Shown one piece after another: positions 51,207 through 60,399 of a stretch of 64,000 nucleotides of DNA; position 1 is the first letter of the stretch, and each line of letters starts with the position of its first letter. Source of the DNA: Bacillus benzoevorans (GTDB lineage Bacteria > Bacillota > Bacilli > Bacillales > Cytobacillaceae); assembly GCF_014207535.1 (NCBI RefSeq), contig NZ_JACHGK010000003.1, forward strand, positions 124,001-188,000. The letters run 5' to 3'. Under the pieces are notes generated by a model. The model was not told where the DNA came from, did not search any database, and saw nothing but the letters and a program-made list of their open reading frames with translations. Made by a program: the position numbers and the translations under genes.

Positions 51207-51815
51207 TTATTTAGAAAGAGTGGTATAACCCGATTCTTTCATTTGCAGCGCTGCTTTTTTGTTTAACCAAGGACGTAATTTTGTAAATAAAAGCAGAAAG
51301 ACAATCGACATGATTAAACCTTTAATAATATTAAACGGAAGAATTCCTGTAACAATATATTGACGCATTTCAGCACCGCTCATTGCCGGCCAATTTAAGA
51401 AAAAGGAATAGGCCGGGATCAGGACGAAATAGTTGAGAATACTCATAATGACTGCCATTATGACAGAACCGGCAACTAAGGCAAATGTCATTCCTTTTTT
51501 CGTTTTTAATTTACTGTAGATATAATATGCCGGCAGAATAAAGACAATACCTGCGACAAAATTAGCCATATGACCGATTGGAATCCCCGTGTCACTGCCA
51601 GTTATTAAATAATCTAAAGCATTTTTAAATAATTCTACTAAAATACCAGCCGCCGGTCCAAAGATTAAAGCTCCGATTAATGCAGGTAAATCACTAAAAT
51701 CAATCATTAAAAAGGACGGAAACGGCGGAATTGGGAAATTCAATAACATTAAAATGTAGGAAATACTGCTCAGCATGGCAATGGTTACTAAAACTTTTAC
51801 TTTACTTTTCTTCAT
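51207..51815 (-). CDS. ribU: Riboflavin ECF transporter S component RibU (FmnP)
   Basis: Substrate-binding membrane subunit of an energy-coupling-factor transporter taking up riboflavin/FMN, working with the shared EcfA/EcfT module encoded elsewhere. Six hydrophobic helices in 202 residues; the conserved loop DFSDLPALIGALIFGPAAGILVE near residue 40 and the KNALDYLITGSDTGIPIG segment are typical. Start at ATG 51815 with GGGAGAG upstream. Preceded by an FMN riboswitch, which supports the substrate. Confidence 0.94.
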   Translation of the reverse strand: MKKSKVKVLVTIAMLSSISYILMLLNFPIPPFPSFLMIDFSDLPALIGALIFGPAAGILVELFKNALDYLITGSDTGIPIGHMANFVAGIVFILPAYYIYSKLKTKKGMTFALVAGSVIMAVIMSILNYFVLIPAYSFFLNWPAMSGAEMRQYIVTGILPFNIIKGLIMSIVFLLLFTKLRPWLNKKAALQMKESGYTTLSK

Positions 51816-51891
51816 CCTATTCTCTCCCTTTCTAGGATCCATCTCACCTAAGAAGGGAAGTTCAGCCTTTAAATCCCTCAAAGAATTCCAT

Positions 51892-51920
51892 TAAAAAAAC
51901 CTCAAGCTTCATACTTGAGG
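51892..51920 (-). terminator. Riboswitch-controlled attenuator of ribU
   Basis: Minus-strand stem CCTCAAG/CTTGAGG with a seven-base loop followed by seven T residues, between the FMN aptamer and the ribU start: the expected OFF-state terminator. Confidence 0.85.
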
Positions 51921-51974
51921 GAGTATTATTCGAAGGATTGCTTAATAAACGTTCCATGTCGCCAAAGAACGTGC

Positions 51975-52125
<151 letters not shown>

Positions 52126-52248
52126 GACCATATTTTGTTATAACCCTATTATACATAAAGCGTAATTTGCTGTGAACAGTTTTTCGTGAAAAACACTACA
52201 AATTTCCCTATTTGCAGTATTTTTGTCCCGTTTTTTATCCTAATTCAT

Positions 52249-52974
52249 TTATTTCTTTAACAGCAATTTTTGCCCCGGTTTTATCAGGCTGTCATTTAGG
52301 TTGTTAAGCTCTGTTAATTCAGTGACACTCATCCCATTTTCTCTAGCAATCGAGAATAATGTCTCCCCCTGCTGCACGATATAGGTCTTTACTTCCGCGA
52401 AATGAGGCCGAGCTGATGTTTCTATTGCCTTTTGCTGCTTGTGCGAAGCAGCGGCTATTGCCTGTCCAACTTCAACATAACCCAAGGCGGTCATAGGGTT
52501 AACAGCGTTTTTTTTGTCAAAAGTCCATTCCTTCGTATGTACTTCAAAATGCAAATGAACCCCTGATGAGTCTCCGGTATTTCCCATTTTGCCGATGATA
52601 TCTCCTTGAGCTACTTTTACTCCTTCCTGAACGATTCTTTCCTGCAAGTGAGCATATACGGTCTCCATCCCATAATCATGTTTCACAAACACAACATTGC
52701 CGTATGTATCAGAATAATAGGATTTTGTGACGATTCCCTCGTCAACTGCATACACAGGGGAACCAATAGGTGCAGCAATATCAATTCCTTTATGATCACC
52801 ATTTCTGGTTCCAAAGGAATCTGTTAAGACTCCTTCGGAAGGCCACATCCATTCTGATGTCAGTTCATGAATAGGGGGGCTTTCTGCTTGAACATTCTTG
52901 ACCCCTAAAAATAATAAACCGACACAAACAGCCATAATACCGGCAATTAAAAAGCGGCGTAAATAATCCTGCAT
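52249..52974 (-). CDS. M23 peptidoglycan endopeptidase with LysM domain
   Basis: Exported wall hydrolase. An N-terminal membrane helix/signal (about 7-28, ending QAES) is followed by an M23 domain whose zinc motif HxxxD is HKGID (near residue 62) and whose catalytic HxH is HLHFEVH (near 141), then a C-terminal LysM (about 195-240, YIVQQGETLFSIARENG). So it should cut cross-linking peptides and bind glycan. Start at ATG 52974 after AGGAGG; 16 upstream codons were dropped. It resembles spore-forming M23 proteins such as SpoIIQ in outline but keeps active residues. No terminator is visible between it and the riboswitch. Confidence 0.85.
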   Translation of the reverse strand: MQDYLRRFLIAGIMAVCVGLLFLGVKNVQAESPPIHELTSEWMWPSEGVLTDSFGTRNGDHKGIDIAAPIGSPVYAVDEGIVTKSYYSDTYGNVVFVKHDYGMETVYAHLQERIVQEGVKVAQGDIIGKMGNTGDSSGVHLHFEVHTKEWTFDKKNAVNPMTALGYVEVGQAIAAASHKQQKAIETSARPHFAEVKTYIVQQGETLFSIARENGMSVTELTELNNLNDSLIKPGQKLLLKK

Positions 52975-53174
52975 TTTTTTCCTCCTTGTTCTTGTACCTC
53001 TTTTCACACTATGAATGTCCATTTCTAAATAGAACTGTTTCCATGCTAGACAAGAGTGACCATCAGCTCCACTTTAGATGCATTCGGACAGTACAAAAAA
53101 CACATTTACTAGAATGGATCAAATTCACTTGTTTTATACCGTTAGAATCAGAAAAAGGCACTGCAGCTGGATGA

Positions 53175-53230
53175 GAAAAAGGGCCTGTGCTCCTTGTACA
53201 ACAAAAGTTGTTTAGGAACCAGACCCTTCT
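53175..53230 (-). terminator. resDE terminator
   Basis: Stem AAGGGTCTGGTTCC with its imperfect complement GGAGCACAGGCCCTT, an inner ACAAC/GTTGT stem and a T-run after it, eight bases past the resE stop. Confidence 0.75.
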
Positions 53231-53237
53231 TTGCATG

Positions 53238-55031
53238 CTATTCAATCAGACTGTTGACCACATTTCGCGGCAGGAAAAAGGCAAAGGTTGTTCCCTCGCC
53301 TAGCTTACTTTGAACATGAAGGGTTCCTTTGTGTGCTTCGACGATATTTTTGGCAATGGCCAATCCGAGACCGGTTCCGGAGCGGCCGCGTGTTCTTGCC
53401 TTATCGGCCTTGTAAAACCGTTCAAATACAAACGGCAAATCCTCCTCCGGAATCCCTGAACCTGTGTCGGTTACTGAAAAATAAAGTCCCTTTTCTGGTA
53501 CACTATCAACCTTCAGCGCCACAGAACCACCTGCAGCGGTATGACGGATCGCGTTATCGATCAGATTGGTTAAAACCTGCTCAATCCGGTCGGCATCAAA
53601 AGTAAAGAAGTCTTCTGCCATGTCGCTTTCACAAGAAACAACCACATCCTTTTCTTTTGAAAGGACCTGGAATTTCCGCGTTATTTTCTGCAGGAAAGGC
53701 GGCAATTCTACTTCATGAATGGATAGATTAAAATAGCCTGATTCCATTCTTGCCAAGTCAAGCAGTTCATTGACAAGCCGCCCCATTCTGAGCGATTCAT
53801 CATAGATAACCGAAGCCATTTCCTTCTTCTCTTCATCTGTTTGGGCAATGTCATCGACAATCGCCTCGCTGTAGCCCTGAAGCATAGCAATCGGAGTTCG
53901 CAGCTCGTGAGAAACATTGGCAATAAAATCACTTCTCATCTTATCAAGCTTTCGTTCCTCTGTCATATCACGGACAACAGCGACTGCTCCGCGAATCGTT
54001 TGCTGGGAGTACAATGGGCTGACAATCATCACCCAATGATGACCCTGGAGGGAAATTTCCCCGATTTGTTCTTTTTCCGTGCTGACTGCCTGTTCAAACA
54101 ATTCCATTACTTTCGATGGAATAGCCTCCACATTTTTATCCTGATCCTTTGTCTCAAAATACCAGTTCTGCAGGAAGATTTCTGCAGGCGGATTCGTAAT
54201 AAGGATAATTCCATCCTGGTTAAAGGTGATGACACCATCCGCCATCCCGCTTAAGATACTTGAAAGCAGTTCTTTTTCCTGATTTAAAGCATTTAGGTTG
54301 AATTTCAACTGCCTTCCCATCTGGTTAAAAGCTGTTGCCAATTCCCCAATTTCATCCTTCGTCAGAATGGGAACTTTTGTATCAAATTTTCCCCTTGCCA
54401 CTTCAAAAGCGGCTTCCTTCATTTTCCTTAATGGGGCATTAATTCTTGTCGACAAAAAGAAGGCAAAAAAGGTTGTTAAAATAATTGCGACACCGGCTGC
54501 AAGAAGAATAAATTTCGTTGTTTCCTTCGTCGTTTCTTCGCCTGCACTTAATGACTGATATATATATACCGCTCCGGTTTTACCATTTACATTTTCGATC
54601 GGAACTCCAATAATCAGCAGTTGCGGATCTTCATTCTGTCCATCCTTTGTAAACGTATCAACTACCTTCTTCGTTACCCCTTCTGTATAAACTTTTGAGA
54701 GCTCCCTGTCCTTCATAAAATAAGAAATTGGCAGCTCCTTCATATTTTTCTTATCCGGGGAAGAATAGTACTCCGACGGGCTTAACATAATCGATACACT
54801 GGATACATCATTGATTAATTCCCATGATATTTCCAATGCCGTATCGAGTTCATGCTGTTCTACAATAGCAGCGATCTTTTCAGCAGTGCCCTGTAAAACC
54901 GCTTCGTTTTTTTCCTGTGAATTATTTTGCAAAAATTCCAGGATGGTGATGGAAACGATAAAAAGGATAAACGAAACAAGCAGCAGAATGGTAAACCAAA
55001 GCTTAACAACTACACTTCGCCAGAACATCAT
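53238..55031 (-). CDS. resE: Sensor histidine kinase ResE
   Basis: Membrane kinase that activates ResD under oxygen limitation or nitric oxide. Layout in 597 residues: membrane helix (about 10-30), extracytoplasmic domain (about 35-170), second helix (about 175-197), HAMP (200-252), PAS (about 258-360), HisKA with phospho-acceptor His in FIANVSHELRTPIAML near 376, and HATPase with NLIDNAIRHT, DTGSGIPEED and GLGLAIAKNIVEAH. Overlaps resD by four bases. Followed by a terminator. Confidence 0.96.
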   Translation of the reverse strand: MMFWRSVVVKLWFTILLLVSFILFIVSITILEFLQNNSQEKNEAVLQGTAEKIAAIVEQHELDTALEISWELINDVSSVSIMLSPSEYYSSPDKKNMKELPISYFMKDRELSKVYTEGVTKKVVDTFTKDGQNEDPQLLIIGVPIENVNGKTGAVYIYQSLSAGEETTKETTKFILLAAGVAIILTTFFAFFLSTRINAPLRKMKEAAFEVARGKFDTKVPILTKDEIGELATAFNQMGRQLKFNLNALNQEKELLSSILSGMADGVITFNQDGIILITNPPAEIFLQNWYFETKDQDKNVEAIPSKVMELFEQAVSTEKEQIGEISLQGHHWVMIVSPLYSQQTIRGAVAVVRDMTEERKLDKMRSDFIANVSHELRTPIAMLQGYSEAIVDDIAQTDEEKKEMASVIYDESLRMGRLVNELLDLARMESGYFNLSIHEVELPPFLQKITRKFQVLSKEKDVVVSCESDMAEDFFTFDADRIEQVLTNLIDNAIRHTAAGGSVALKVDSVPEKGLYFSVTDTGSGIPEEDLPFVFERFYKADKARTRGRSGTGLGLAIAKNIVEAHKGTLHVQSKLGEGTTFAFFLPRNVVNSLIE

Positions 55032-55744
55032 TCATTGATTACCTCAAATTTATAGCCGACACCCCAAACGGTGATAATCATTTTAGCAGCAGATTCAGAA
55101 ACTTTATTTAATTTTTCCCGCAGCCTTTTTACATGGGTATCGACCGTACGCAGGTCTCCAAAAAACTCATAATGCCATACTTCCTTCAGCAGCTGTTCGC
55201 GGTCAAATACTTTATCCGGGGATTTTGCAAGGAAGAATAACAATTCATATTCCTTCGGAGTTAAACTTACTTCTTTTCCATCGGCCAAAACACGGTGGGC
55301 ATCATTATCAATGGTTAAATGCGGGAAGACAATCACATCTTTCGTTGTTGTTTCCGTTTGTAAAAAGCTTGTTTTTGAAGAACGGCGCAGCAAAGCTTTT
55401 ACACGCAATACAACTTCACGCGGACTGAACGGCTTCACAATATAGTCATCAGTACCTACTTCAAATCCTTGAACTCTGTTTACTTCCTCGCCTTTTGCTG
55501 TCAGCATGACGACAGGAGTAGCCTTTTTCTCACGCAATTCACGACAAACCTCAATCCCGTCCTTGCCAGGCATCATTAAGTCAAGCAGAATCACATCATA
55601 ATCGTTTGCAAGCGCTTTAGCTAATGCTTCATTGCCGTCTTCCGCTTCTTCAATTATGTATCCTTCCCTCTCTAAGTACATTTTTAATAAACGTCTGATT
55701 CTTTCTTCATCATCCACTACTAATACTTTTACATCGTTGTCCAT
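55028..55744 (-). CDS. resD: Response regulator ResD
   Basis: OmpR-family regulator of aerobic/anaerobic respiration genes. The receiver domain has the acidic pocket VVDDEE (near residue 10), phospho-acceptor Asp in DVILLDLMMPG near 56, and Lys in IVKPF near 106; the C-terminal winged helix (about 140-235) ends VWGVGYKFE. Start at ATG 55744 (238 residues) after AGGAGGG; ten upstream codons were dropped. A candidate extended -10 promoter lies just upstream. Confidence 0.96.
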   Translation of the reverse strand: MDNDVKVLVVDDEERIRRLLKMYLEREGYIIEEAEDGNEALAKALANDYDVILLDLMMPGKDGIEVCRELREKKATPVVMLTAKGEEVNRVQGFEVGTDDYIVKPFSPREVVLRVKALLRRSSKTSFLQTETTTKDVIVFPHLTIDNDAHRVLADGKEVSLTPKEYELLFFLAKSPDKVFDREQLLKEVWHYEFFGDLRTVDTHVKRLREKLNKVSESAAKMIITVWGVGYKFEVINE

Positions 55745-55777
55745 AATCTTCCCTCCTAGTAGATATTTTAACAAAAT

Positions 55778-55786
55778 ACTATACCA
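55778..55786 (-). promoter_or_regulatory. Candidate extended -10 promoter of resDE
   Basis: Minus strand TGGTATAGT, a five-of-six -10 with TGn extension, about 35 bases before resD. TACTAG/CTAGTA motifs flank it on both sides (near 55790 and 55831), a possible operator-like arrangement. Confidence 0.4.
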
Positions 55787-55858
55787 TTTTACTAGAGGTT
55801 TCCTTCCAGCTCCTGTTTACAAGTACTTTCCTAGTAAAACGGATGCATAAAATGCAGG

Positions 55859-55941
55859 ACGCCGGTCTTAAGCAGGGATGCATTCCGAAAAGTGACAGTA
55901 TTGATTCATTTTCGAGCAGCCCCCGTTCATAAGACCGACGT
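55859..55941. repeat. Long-loop inverted repeat in the resC-resD gap
   Basis: ACGCCGGTCTTA (55859-55870) and TAAGACCGACGT (55930-55941) can pair over 12 positions with one wobble, around a 59-base loop. No clean T-run follows on either strand. It may reduce read-through from resC into resD. Confidence 0.5.
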
Positions 55942-55953
55942 AAAAAAGAATGA

Positions 55954-57141
55954 TCAGCCGGCATATGAGTGCAAACCGGCAATGACTAAATTAACGAATA
56001 TTAAATTAAACATCATAATGGCAAAGCCGATGACCGCAAGCCAGGCTGATTTCTCACCATGCCAGCCTTTTGCCAGGCGCAGGTGTAAAAATGCCGCATA
56101 AAACAGCCAAGTAATCAATGCCCATACTTCCTTTGGATCCCAGCCCCAAAAACGGGTCCAAGCAATCTGCGCCCAGATCATGGCAAATATTAATGCACCT
56201 AACGTAAAAACCGGAAATCCGATTAAGACAGAACGATAGCTGATTTCGTCGACTAAATCCAAATTAATATTTTTCGTGAGCGGTTTTAGCAATGCTCCAA
56301 TACGTTTTCTAAAAATAAGCCTCATAAGGATGTATAAAACGAGCCCCGTACTAACGGACCAAACAACCGTATTCAGCTTTTTCGCATTGATGATTCCAGG
56401 CACTTCCATGAGTGGTTCAAATTTCCCCTCAGTCAGCAGTTCTCCTTCGTTCGGACCGATTAATGCCGGCATCACGTACTGAATCTGTGCCGGATTATCG
56501 TTCTTATCTACCCAGTTAAAATCAGCCTTGTAATCCATAAAAGAAAACGTACTGGTAACAAGGATAAATCCTAGTGTACTGATAAGGGCATACATAATCA
56601 CTTCAAGCCAGGTTGTTTTATTACTTCTCTGCTGTTGATCAATAGCTTTAACGAGATAGATTAACGCAGCAGCGAAACTGATGGCAAGTATCGCTTGTCC
56701 AAGTGCCGCTGTGGTTACGTGGATATGAAGCCAGTCACTTTGTAATGAAGGAATGAGCGGCGAAATATCACGCGAAAACATACTGGCATAGGCGATGACT
56801 AAGAGCGCAACCGGCAGGGTAAATAATCCTAAAACCGGTGTTTTGTAAATAAAGAAGATCACGATAAATGCTCCAACGAGTGCCATGCCAAAGAATGTCG
56901 TAAACTCAAACAAGTTGCTGACAGGAGCATGTCCCGATGCAATCCAGCGAGTGATAAAATAGCCCAGCTGGCTTATAAATCCAATGATCGTGATCGCGAT
57001 TCCCACCTTCGACCACGCATTTAATCCGGATTTGTTATACTCTATCCCTTTCTTTTGCCTAATGGCGCCTCCGAACACAAGCACGGCAACTAAATAAAGA
57101 ATAAAGGCTGTATATAATAAATTACTGCTTAAGCTAACCAA
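55954..57141 (-). CDS. resC: Cytochrome c biogenesis protein ResC (CcsA-like)
   Basis: Heme-handling membrane protein of the system II cytochrome c maturation pathway. The family WWD-type motif appears as WGWDPKEVWALITWLFYAAF near residue 322-341; flanking conserved His are in the helices (LHIHVTTAALGQ near 140 and FLHLRLAKGWHG near 341). 395 residues with about eight helices. TTG start with AGGGGGA upstream. Forms resABC with the two genes before it; needed for the QcrC heme. Confidence 0.95.
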   Translation of the reverse strand: MVSLSSNLLYTAFILYLVAVLVFGGAIRQKKGIEYNKSGLNAWSKVGIAITIIGFISQLGYFITRWIASGHAPVSNLFEFTTFFGMALVGAFIVIFFIYKTPVLGLFTLPVALLVIAYASMFSRDISPLIPSLQSDWLHIHVTTAALGQAILAISFAAALIYLVKAIDQQQRSNKTTWLEVIMYALISTLGFILVTSTFSFMDYKADFNWVDKNDNPAQIQYVMPALIGPNEGELLTEGKFEPLMEVPGIINAKKLNTVVWSVSTGLVLYILMRLIFRKRIGALLKPLTKNINLDLVDEISYRSVLIGFPVFTLGALIFAMIWAQIAWTRFWGWDPKEVWALITWLFYAAFLHLRLAKGWHGEKSAWLAVIGFAIMMFNLIFVNLVIAGLHSYAG

Positions 57142-57153
57142 CCAAAATCCCCC

Positions 57154-58782
57154 TTATCCATTCTTCTCTCCATCTAATTGATCATATGGTTCATTAATGC
57201 CGGTTCCTTCTAAAATACCGGAGATTTCGCGTTTTAATCCATACCAGTTTTTATTCGTATGACCCGCAACCCAGATTTCTCCATTAACCTTGCGAAGCCA
57301 GATACGCCGATGGTTCCAATAGGCCCCCTGAGCGACCCCGATCATAAAAATGATTCCGCCAAAGATCAGCACACCAATCGTTAAATCCTTTCTGATGGTC
57401 AGACCCGAGACATGTCTTGTTTCGACATTCTTAAACTGCATTTTATAAATATTGTCCCCGTATGGCTCAAGCGTTTGCCGGATAGCGGTAAAACTGACTT
57501 CTCCATCAGGTTTATCCGGTGTCCGCATTTTAAAAATAAAGGCCGGGTTGTTTGGAACCTTGGAAATCGTCGTCGGTTCTCCGTTGTCATTAAATTTCAC
57601 ATCAGGATAATAACTAATGAGTTCAACCGAATAACCCTGCGCTATTTCATATGTTGATTGAGGATTATTTAAATCGATGGTCATTTCGCCATAGGTCTCT
57701 TGTGTTGCCTTATTGGTCAAAGCAAATGTCATTTTACTTAATTCATTCAGTTTGTACTGCGATTGATAGACAGCAAAATTTTCAAATTTTAGCGGATGAT
57801 TGACTTTAATGCCATAATCCTCGACCTTTTCCAATTTCCTCTCTTGACCGGCAACGGTATCGCTGACCTTTTTCGAAAGAGTAACGTTAGATTGGTAGTT
57901 TTTCGGAACCATTCCCCCCGCCTTTTCAATCGCCATTCCGAAAGCAGGATTATCCTTATCTTTATTATAGATATCTAAAATAAATTCATTATTGGTCAAG
58001 TAATATTCCCCGTTAGTTTCCGGAACAACCTTTGTTTCACCTTCCCGAATCCAAAGCAATTTATCGACATACATACCGGGAACGAAACGGAGCATCCCGC
58101 CAATTAAAAAGATAATCAGACCGATATGATTGACATAAGGACCCCAGCGGGAAAAACGTCCCTTTTCAGCGAGGATATTCCCGTCTTCTACCCTGATGCG
58201 GTAGTGCTTTGCCTTTAGTTTTTCCTTGACCTTCTGGAAATCGCCATCGAACTCGTTTACAGCTGTCGCGCCAAATAATCTTTGACGCTTTAAAAATCCT
58301 TCATGCCGCGTTACTTGTTGATTCCTCAGTGCCCGATAGAGCGGCACGACGCGGTCAAGACTGCAGATCACAAGGGATATCCCAATGGAAGCAATTAATA
58401 ATAAATACCACCATGAGCCGTATAAGTTATGAAAGCCGAGTTCATAATAAAGTTTGCCCAGAAAACCATACTGATCCTCGTAAAATTCAACCGGCAGGAC
58501 ATTGGACGGGATATACATCTCCTGCGGAAAAACCGTTCCAAGCGCCGAAGCAATCAGTGTAATGACAATGAGTGCTACTCCAACTTTTACCGATGAGAAA
58601 AAATTCCATATTTTATCGATAATTGTTTTATTATAGGTTTGCGACCGGCGTGCACTGCCTTCATATCTCATATCCACTAAAAGAGCATTATCCTCTGATT
58701 CCTCCAGAACCTTGCCGCAGGATTCACATAGTACCGTTCCATGCGGGTTCACATGTCCACATTCACATTTTACCGCTTCCAT
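57154..58782 (-). CDS. resB: Cytochrome c biogenesis protein ResB (Ccs1-like)
   Basis: 542-residue partner of ResC. The N-terminus has a small zinc-ribbon-like CECGHVNPHGTVLCESCG (residues 5-22). Then come membrane helices at about 73-93, 122-146 and 212-232, a large outer domain and a last helix near 478-498 (LTIGVLIFGGIIFMIGVAQG). His within YVNHIGLIIFLIGG near 216 and others may bind heme. GGGGAGA precedes the ATG. Between resA and resC with short gaps. Confidence 0.94.
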   Translation of the reverse strand: MEAVKCECGHVNPHGTVLCESCGKVLEESEDNALLVDMRYEGSARRSQTYNKTIIDKIWNFFSSVKVGVALIVITLIASALGTVFPQEMYIPSNVLPVEFYEDQYGFLGKLYYELGFHNLYGSWWYLLLIASIGISLVICSLDRVVPLYRALRNQQVTRHEGFLKRQRLFGATAVNEFDGDFQKVKEKLKAKHYRIRVEDGNILAEKGRFSRWGPYVNHIGLIIFLIGGMLRFVPGMYVDKLLWIREGETKVVPETNGEYYLTNNEFILDIYNKDKDNPAFGMAIEKAGGMVPKNYQSNVTLSKKVSDTVAGQERKLEKVEDYGIKVNHPLKFENFAVYQSQYKLNELSKMTFALTNKATQETYGEMTIDLNNPQSTYEIAQGYSVELISYYPDVKFNDNGEPTTISKVPNNPAFIFKMRTPDKPDGEVSFTAIRQTLEPYGDNIYKMQFKNVETRHVSGLTIRKDLTIGVLIFGGIIFMIGVAQGAYWNHRRIWLRKVNGEIWVAGHTNKNWYGLKREISGILEGTGINEPYDQLDGEKNG

Positions 58783-58801
58783 TTATCTTCTCCCCGTTTT
58801 C

Positions 58802-59329
58802 TCAAGGTTGTATTTCCTTCATAAACTGCTCTACTTTCTCACTTGTTAATGAACCTGTGAAGGACTTAATAACCGTTCCATCCTTATCGATCAGAAACGT
58901 AATGGGCAATGGATTAATTCCATAAGCTGATTGAACATCATTTTCTGAATCGATGACGATTGGAAAAGTTAATTGATGTCTTTCGGCAAATTTTTTGACG
59001 GCAAACTCAGACTCGCCGACATTGACTGCCAGGACCTGAACTCCTTTATCCTTAAATTGCTGATATTGCTCTTCCATATAAGGCATTTCTTTTTCACATG
59101 GTTTACAGTACGTTCCCCAGAAATTCAAGAACACACCTTGACCTTCATAATCGGAAAGACGGTGCGTTTCACCATTTAGATCGACTAGTTCAAAATCAGG
59201 GGCCTTTTCACCAATGGCCACCTTTTGCCCCTCATCTTTTGTAAAATTTGCATAGAGCGTATAGCCGACAGCGGCAAGCAAAATGACTAAAATAACCGTA
59301 CGGATAAGCAAACGCCTTTTTTTCACCAT
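58802..59329 (-). CDS. resA: Thiol-disulfide oxidoreductase ResA
   Basis: Membrane-tethered thioredoxin-like protein that reduces apocytochrome c cysteines before heme attachment. N-terminal anchor (about 9-27), then a TlpA/ResA fold with active site CKPC in WGTYCKPCEKEM near residues 74-84 and the cis-Pro loop INPLPITFLID near 140-150. 175 residues. AGGGGGAG precedes the ATG. First gene of resABC; a promoter candidate lies in the gap after rluB. Confidence 0.96.
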   Translation of the reverse strand: MVKKRRLLIRTVILVILLAAVGYTLYANFTKDEGQKVAIGEKAPDFELVDLNGETHRLSDYEGQGVFLNFWGTYCKPCEKEMPYMEEQYQQFKDKGVQVLAVNVGESEFAVKKFAERHQLTFPIVIDSENDVQSAYGINPLPITFLIDKDGTVIKSFTGSLTSEKVEQFMKEIQP

Positions 59330-59450
59330 ATACTCCCCCTAGCTGTGTATTGCATGAAACTACGTTGTGATATCAAACAAAACATCTTTTCTTGGAGTCA
59401 TGACAATTTTTCTATCCTGATTATTTTCCTGCCAGACCCTTTTTGCCCTT

Positions 59451-59459
59451 ATTATATCA
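59451..59459 (-). promoter_or_regulatory. Candidate extended -10 promoter of resABC
   Basis: Minus strand TGATATAAT, a perfect extended -10, about 120 bases before resA; the -35 is poor, as expected for an activator-dependent promoter. ResD control is inferred from B. subtilis. The region from 59430 to 59447 also holds one arm of a GGGTCTGG sequence. Confidence 0.4.
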
Positions 59460-59508
59460 TTAGCAATATTTTCGTATTGTTTAATATCGCACAGGAATTG
59501 TGAATCTT

Positions 59509-60237
59509 CTATGACTTTTTTGTAAGAGCAAGTGCTCTTAATTGCTTTACCTCATGTGTGGTTAGCTCTCTAGCATCTCCAGACTTTAAACCATGCAGCG
59601 TAAGGAAGGCATATTGCTCCCTGCGCAGTTTCATGACAGGATACCCGATCGCTTCAAACATTCTCCTTACCTGCCTGTTTCGCCCTTCATGAATGGTCAA
59701 TTCGATAATGGCCGATCCTTTCCTTTTATCAAGGGAAAGCATTTTGGCCCGGGCCGGCGCTGTTTTTCCATCCTCCAGCTGTATTCCCTTTTCCAGACTG
59801 CGCAGTTGTTCCCGTGTTGGAATTCCTTTTATTTTGGCGATATACACCTTTTCAATCTCACTTGAAGGATGCATTAACAGGTTGGCAAATTCGCCGTCAT
59901 TTGTGAGCAGCAATAGCCCTGATGTATCATAATCGAGGCGTCCAACCGGATAAATCCGCTGTTCGATTTCCGGGAAGTAATCCGTTACGGCTTTTCTCCC
60001 TTTTTCATCCTTTACACTCGAGATTACGCCGCGCGGCTTATAAAAAAGAAAATAGACCGGAACCTCGCTTTCTACAGGAATTCCTTCTACTTCCACCCTA
60101 TCGGAGGAGGACACCTTCACTCCCAATTCTTTTACAACTTTTCCGTTAACCATTACTTTCCCGGCAAGAATTAATTCCTCTGCCTTTCTTCGCGACGCGA
60201 TGCCGGCATGAGCAATCACTTTTTGCAATCTTTCCAT
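59509..60237 (-). CDS. rluB: 23S rRNA pseudouridine synthase RluB
   Basis: RsuA/RluB-family pseudouridine synthase acting on 23S rRNA. An S4 RNA-binding domain (about 2-62, LQKVIAHAGIASRRKAEELI) is followed by the catalytic domain with GRLDYDTSGLLLLTNDG near 101-117, holding the catalytic Asp, and GRNRQVRRMFEAIGYPV near 195. Start at ATG 60237 (242 residues) after GAGGTGAT; 12 codons upstream were dropped. Confidence 0.95.
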   Translation of the reverse strand: MERLQKVIAHAGIASRRKAEELILAGKVMVNGKVVKELGVKVSSSDRVEVEGIPVESEVPVYFLFYKPRGVISSVKDEKGRKAVTDYFPEIEQRIYPVGRLDYDTSGLLLLTNDGEFANLLMHPSSEIEKVYIAKIKGIPTREQLRSLEKGIQLEDGKTAPARAKMLSLDKRKGSAIIELTIHEGRNRQVRRMFEAIGYPVMKLRREQYAFLTLHGLKSGDARELTTHEVKQLRALALTKKS

Positions 60238-60364
60238 ATCTATCACCTCAATGAATCCTTTCCCGTTTTTCACAAATTACTCCTCTTGAATTATGACACA
60301 AGTTACGCCGTTTTCAAAATAAAAGTTGCTCTTAAGGAGTCATATGCAAAATGTCTTTTTAGAT

Positions 60365-60397
60365 ACAAAAAAGAGTCCGCTAAAAACGGACTCTTTC
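60365..60397 (-). terminator. dacB-spmA-spmB terminator
   Basis: Stem AAAGAGTCCG/CGGACTCTTT with a seven-base loop and six T residues on the minus strand, just after spmB. Confidence 0.85.
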
Positions 60398-60399
60398 AT

